Source: Roseovarius lutimaris (lineage in GTDB: Bacteria; Pseudomonadota; Alphaproteobacteria; Rhodobacterales; Rhodobacteraceae). Taken from it: DNA of 64,000 bases. Where the stretch lies: positions 1 through 64,000 of the forward strand of contig NZ_FOVP01000016.1 in assembly GCF_900115165.1 (NCBI RefSeq), read 5' to 3'. The position numbers and the translations under genes were made by a program. The notes under the pieces were generated by a model. The model did no database searches and had not been told where the DNA came from. It saw only the letters and a list, made by a program, of their open reading frames with translations. Shown in pieces: positions 61,584 to 64,000 of the stretch (position 1 is its first letter; each line of letters begins with the position of its first letter).

Positions 61584-63491
61584 ATGCAGCCAAACGGCGG
61601 CCAAACCCAGGAAATGACAAGCGCCGGGCTGAACCTTATTCAGCAGGCTCTTACGATCTATGACCGCGATCTGCGGCTGGCGGTCTGTAACCGGCGGTTT
61701 CAGGAAATGTTCGACCTGCCACAGGCGCTTGTCACGCCGGGGGCCGATTTTGCCGACACGATCCGATATCTGGCCAGGCGCGGCGATTATGGCGATGTCG
61801 ATGATCTGGACAACTTTGTGAAAACCCGCGTCGAACAGGCAAGCGCGTTTGAGCCCCACTATATGGAACGCACCCGCGCCAATGGCCGCACTATCAGTGT
61901 CGAAGGCTCGCCCCTGCCACAGGGCGGGTGGGTGACTGTCTATACCGATATCAGCCGCGCCAAACAGCAAGAGGCGCTGTTGCGCGGGCGCTCAGAGGAA
62001 TTGTCGGATCAGCTTTTGACCTATTCCGAAGAACTGGCCGCCACCAACCGCCAGCTGGAGGCGACAGTGACCGCGCTTGAGGAGGCCAAGCGCCAGATCA
62101 CCGAGGCCGAGGCGCGCGCGCGCCTCACCGCCGAGATGATGCCGGCCCATATCGCGCATGTCGACCCGGACCGCTGTTATACCTATTCCAACCGCCGCCT
62201 GACCTCGGTGATGCCCGGATCAAAACCCGAGATCATCGGCATGCATGCCGCCGAGGTTCTCGGGACACAGCCCTGGTCGGTGATCGGGCCGCAGCTTGAC
62301 AAGGCCTATGCAGGCACGCCGTCGGTGTTCGAATTCACCCACGAGCCAAGTTCGCGCCGCATTCGGGTCGCCCTGACGCCCGATCAAAGTACCGGCGGGG
62401 TTTATATCCTTTCAATGGATATCACCGAGGAAACTCAGACCCGCGCCGCGTTGCAACAAACCCGGCGACGCGAAATGGCGGCGCAGCTGACTCGCGGGCT
62501 TGCGCATGATTTCTCGAACCTGCTGACGATTATCCTTGGCATGCAATCGCGGCTTGGGCGGATGGGCCTACCGGCGCAGGCGGATGAGCTGATCAATGCC
62601 ACGCTGGCGGCGGCGCGCCGCGGTGGCGGGCTTTTGAACCGGATCGCCGATATGACCGGGCGCCGCGACCACGAACCGGTGCCGACCGACCTGACGGCCT
62701 TTCTGGGGGATCTGGAAACGCTGGCGCGCTCGGCATTGCCTGCGGGTATCACGCTTGAGATCGACAATCAGGGGGCCAGCGACCGCTATCTTCTGGATGC
62801 CGGAATGTTGCAGGATTCGCTGTTGAACCTGTTGCTCAATGCGCGCGATGCCTGCGGCAGCCGTGGCGCGATCACCCTGACCGCAGCGCCGTTGCAGGAC
62901 ACATGGCTTGAATTTGCGGTCACCGATACCGGCCCCGGCTTTACCCCCGAGGCGCTTGTGCATGCGCTTGATCCGTTCTTTACCACCAAGGGCGGCGAAG
63001 GCTCGGGGCTGGGGCTTCCGATGGTTTATGACATGACCAAGCTTGCCGGCGGGCGCATCACCCTTGGCAACACCGATACGGGCGGGCGGGTCGCGCTAAG
63101 CCTGCCACTGCGCCCCGCCGGGGCGGCACGTCCGCCGGGTCTTGTGCTATTGGTCGAGGACAGCCCCGATTTGCGCAGCACCCTGCGCGACATGCTGCGC
63201 AGCGCCGGCCATAGCGTGATCGAGGCCACAAGCGTGGATGAGGCCGCCGCGCTTATGACCGAACTGTCCGAGATTTCCGCGGTGCTCTGTGATATCGTGC
63301 TTGAGGGGGATAAGACCGGGCTTGATCTTGCCGCCCTGCCGCGCCGCGCGACTTGCCCGCTTGTCCTCATGACCTCTTTGCCGCCCGACGATCCGCTGCA
63401 CCGTGCGGCCGCAAGCGCGGCCCCCGTCCTGCGCAAACCCTTCACCGCGACCCAGCTTGACGCGGCCCTCAACACCGGAGAGACGCCATGA
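61584..63491 (+). CDS. PAS-containing hybrid sensor histidine kinase
   Basis: The 635-residue cytoplasmic kinase has an N-terminal PAS-like domain (about 14-125), a coiled coil (130-185), a second PAS domain (185-285), a phosphoacceptor domain with His308 in GLAHDFSNLL, an ATPase domain (about 405-510, GEGSGLGLPM) and a C-terminal receiver with Asp570 in VLCDIVLEG. It has no membrane helices, so it senses an internal signal. The next gene, a response regulator, overlaps its stop (ATGA), so the pair is a phosphorelay. Confidence 0.92.
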   Translation: MQPNGGQTQEMTSAGLNLIQQALTIYDRDLRLAVCNRRFQEMFDLPQALVTPGADFADTIRYLARRGDYGDVDDLDNFVKTRVEQASAFEPHYMERTRANGRTISVEGSPLPQGGWVTVYTDISRAKQQEALLRGRSEELSDQLLTYSEELAATNRQLEATVTALEEAKRQITEAEARARLTAEMMPAHIAHVDPDRCYTYSNRRLTSVMPGSKPEIIGMHAAEVLGTQPWSVIGPQLDKAYAGTPSVFEFTHEPSSRRIRVALTPDQSTGGVYILSMDITEETQTRAALQQTRRREMAAQLTRGLAHDFSNLLTIILGMQSRLGRMGLPAQADELINATLAAARRGGGLLNRIADMTGRRDHEPVPTDLTAFLGDLETLARSALPAGITLEIDNQGASDRYLLDAGMLQDSLLNLLLNARDACGSRGAITLTAAPLQDTWLEFAVTDTGPGFTPEALVHALDPFFTTKGGEGSGLGLPMVYDMTKLAGGRITLGNTDTGGRVALSLPLRPAGAARPPGLVLLVEDSPDLRSTLRDMLRSAGHSVIEATSVDEAAALMTELSEISAVLCDIVLEGDKTGLDLAALPRRATCPLVLMTSLPPDDPLHRAAASAAPVLRKPFTATQLDAALNTGETP

Positions 63492-64000
63492 CCGCGCCGC
63501 TTGTGACCATTCTGGATGACGAACCTGCCATCCGCACCATGCTGGCCGATGCCCTGAACGAGGCCGGGTTTCGCACCATGGCCTTTGGCCGCGCGACCGA
63601 ATTCGAGGCGGCGCTGCGATCAACAACGCCGGATGTCTGTCTTGTCGATCTGTCGCTGCCGGACCGCGACGGGCTCACGCTTGTGCATCGCCTCGCGCTT
63701 GAACAGGGCGCCACGGTGATCATCATCTCAGGGCGCGCGCAGGTGCAGGACCGAGTGACCGGGCTGGAACTCGGGGCCGACGACTATATCATCAAACCGT
63801 TCGAACCCGCCGAGGTGGTGGCCCGCATCCGCGCCCGCCTGCGCCGGAGCACGCCCAGCCCGCAAAGCGGCGAGGTGGCGCGCTTCAACGGCTGGGTGGC
63901 GCATTTCGATCGCTATGTCCTTGAGGATGAAACCGCAACCGAGACACCGTTTTCGCATGCCGAGGGTGAGGTGCTGCGGCTGTTTCTCGAACGCCCCAAG
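63488..64000 (+). CDS. OmpR-type response regulator (truncated by window end)
   Basis: The visible 171 residues contain a receiver domain (VTILDDEPAIRTML with acidic pocket, phosphorylation Asp in CLVDLSLPDRDG, and IIKPFEPAEVVARI) and the first part of a winged-helix domain (FSHAEGEVLRLFLERP). It begins at the ATGA overlap with the hybrid kinase and continues beyond the window. With the kinase's own receiver it completes a two-gene signalling unit next to the carboxylic-acid operon. Confidence 0.9.
   Translation, partial: MTAPLVTILDDEPAIRTMLADALNEAGFRTMAFGRATEFEAALRSTTPDVCLVDLSLPDRDGLTLVHRLALEQGATVIIISGRAQVQDRVTGLELGADDYIIKPFEPAEVVARIRARLRRSTPSPQSGEVARFNGWVAHFDRYVLEDETATETPFSHAEGEVLRLFLERPK

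Overview
The window looks like a chromosomal segment of a marine alphaproteobacterium of the Rhodobacterales (Roseobacter group). Supporting traits are the high-GC, densely packed genes with many ATGA/GTGA overlaps, families typical of that group (a DUF6478-type protein, the TIGR02300 acidic protein, LysE and GntR regulators, a TRAP solute receptor, Liv-type ABC genes) and a dispersed extragenic element of the form 'GGGATATTT...GCCAGAAGAA' or 'GAGTATTTGGA..AAGAAGAAG'. No rRNA operon, CRISPR array or intact prophage is visible. This placement is an inference from gene content.

Layout. 1-5050 is a visibly AT-richer accessory edge. It holds remains of IS3- and IS91-family elements (1-90, 609-745, 748-905, 4231-4950) around a small module: an alpha/beta hydrolase, an orphan TRAP substrate-binding protein and a divergent LysR regulator with a perfect T-N11-A inverted repeat between them. 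5.05-13 kb is ordinary metabolism: amidase, UbiH-type hydroxylase, rsmD, ferredoxin-reductase-like flavoprotein, peroxiredoxin, pterin carbinolamine dehydratase, a COG3146 protein, a glycerophosphodiesterase and RidA. 13-16.1 kb encodes a type I secretion ABC exporter and its adaptor. 16.3-25 kb carries mlaA-mlaC, a class A penicillin-binding protein, glnK-amtB and mutL-rmuC. 25-27.8 kb has small lineage-specific genes, including a 27-residue hydrophobic microprotein and a decayed partial duplication. 27.8-36.2 kb has ilvD, a CPBP protease, accD-folC, a LysM protein, LysE, a racemase-like protein and accA. 36-43 kb has an antiporter, a GntR regulator, a YgjP-like metallopeptidase, tRNA-Ala(GGC), TauE/SafE and a DadA-like oxidase.

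42.0-48.3 kb is the most interesting stretch. An OmpR-type two-component system diverges from an Asp-rich PepSY protein, a DUF2271 protein, a 737-residue PepSY-TM/flavodoxin/NAD(P)H-reductase fusion and an ApbE FMN transferase. Together they look like a covalently flavinylated, membrane-crossing electron-transfer chain. Two matching CTGAC-N6-CTGAC/A direct repeats lie about 98-99 bp upstream of the start codons of the PepSY and DUF2271 genes, which suggests one response regulator controls both promoters.

48.3-52.4 kb contains dinB, an N-formylglutamate amidohydrolase, tRNA-Val(GAC), rpmJ (too short for most gene callers) and a second DadA-like oxidase. 52.5-61.3 kb is one minus-strand operon: an AMP-dependent acyl-CoA synthetase, a complete Liv-type ABC importer with an extra small membrane protein, and a PaaK-like ligase. 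It reads as uptake plus CoA activation of a carboxylic acid rather than amino-acid transport. A PAS-containing hybrid histidine kinase and an OmpR-type regulator, cut by the window end, close the window.
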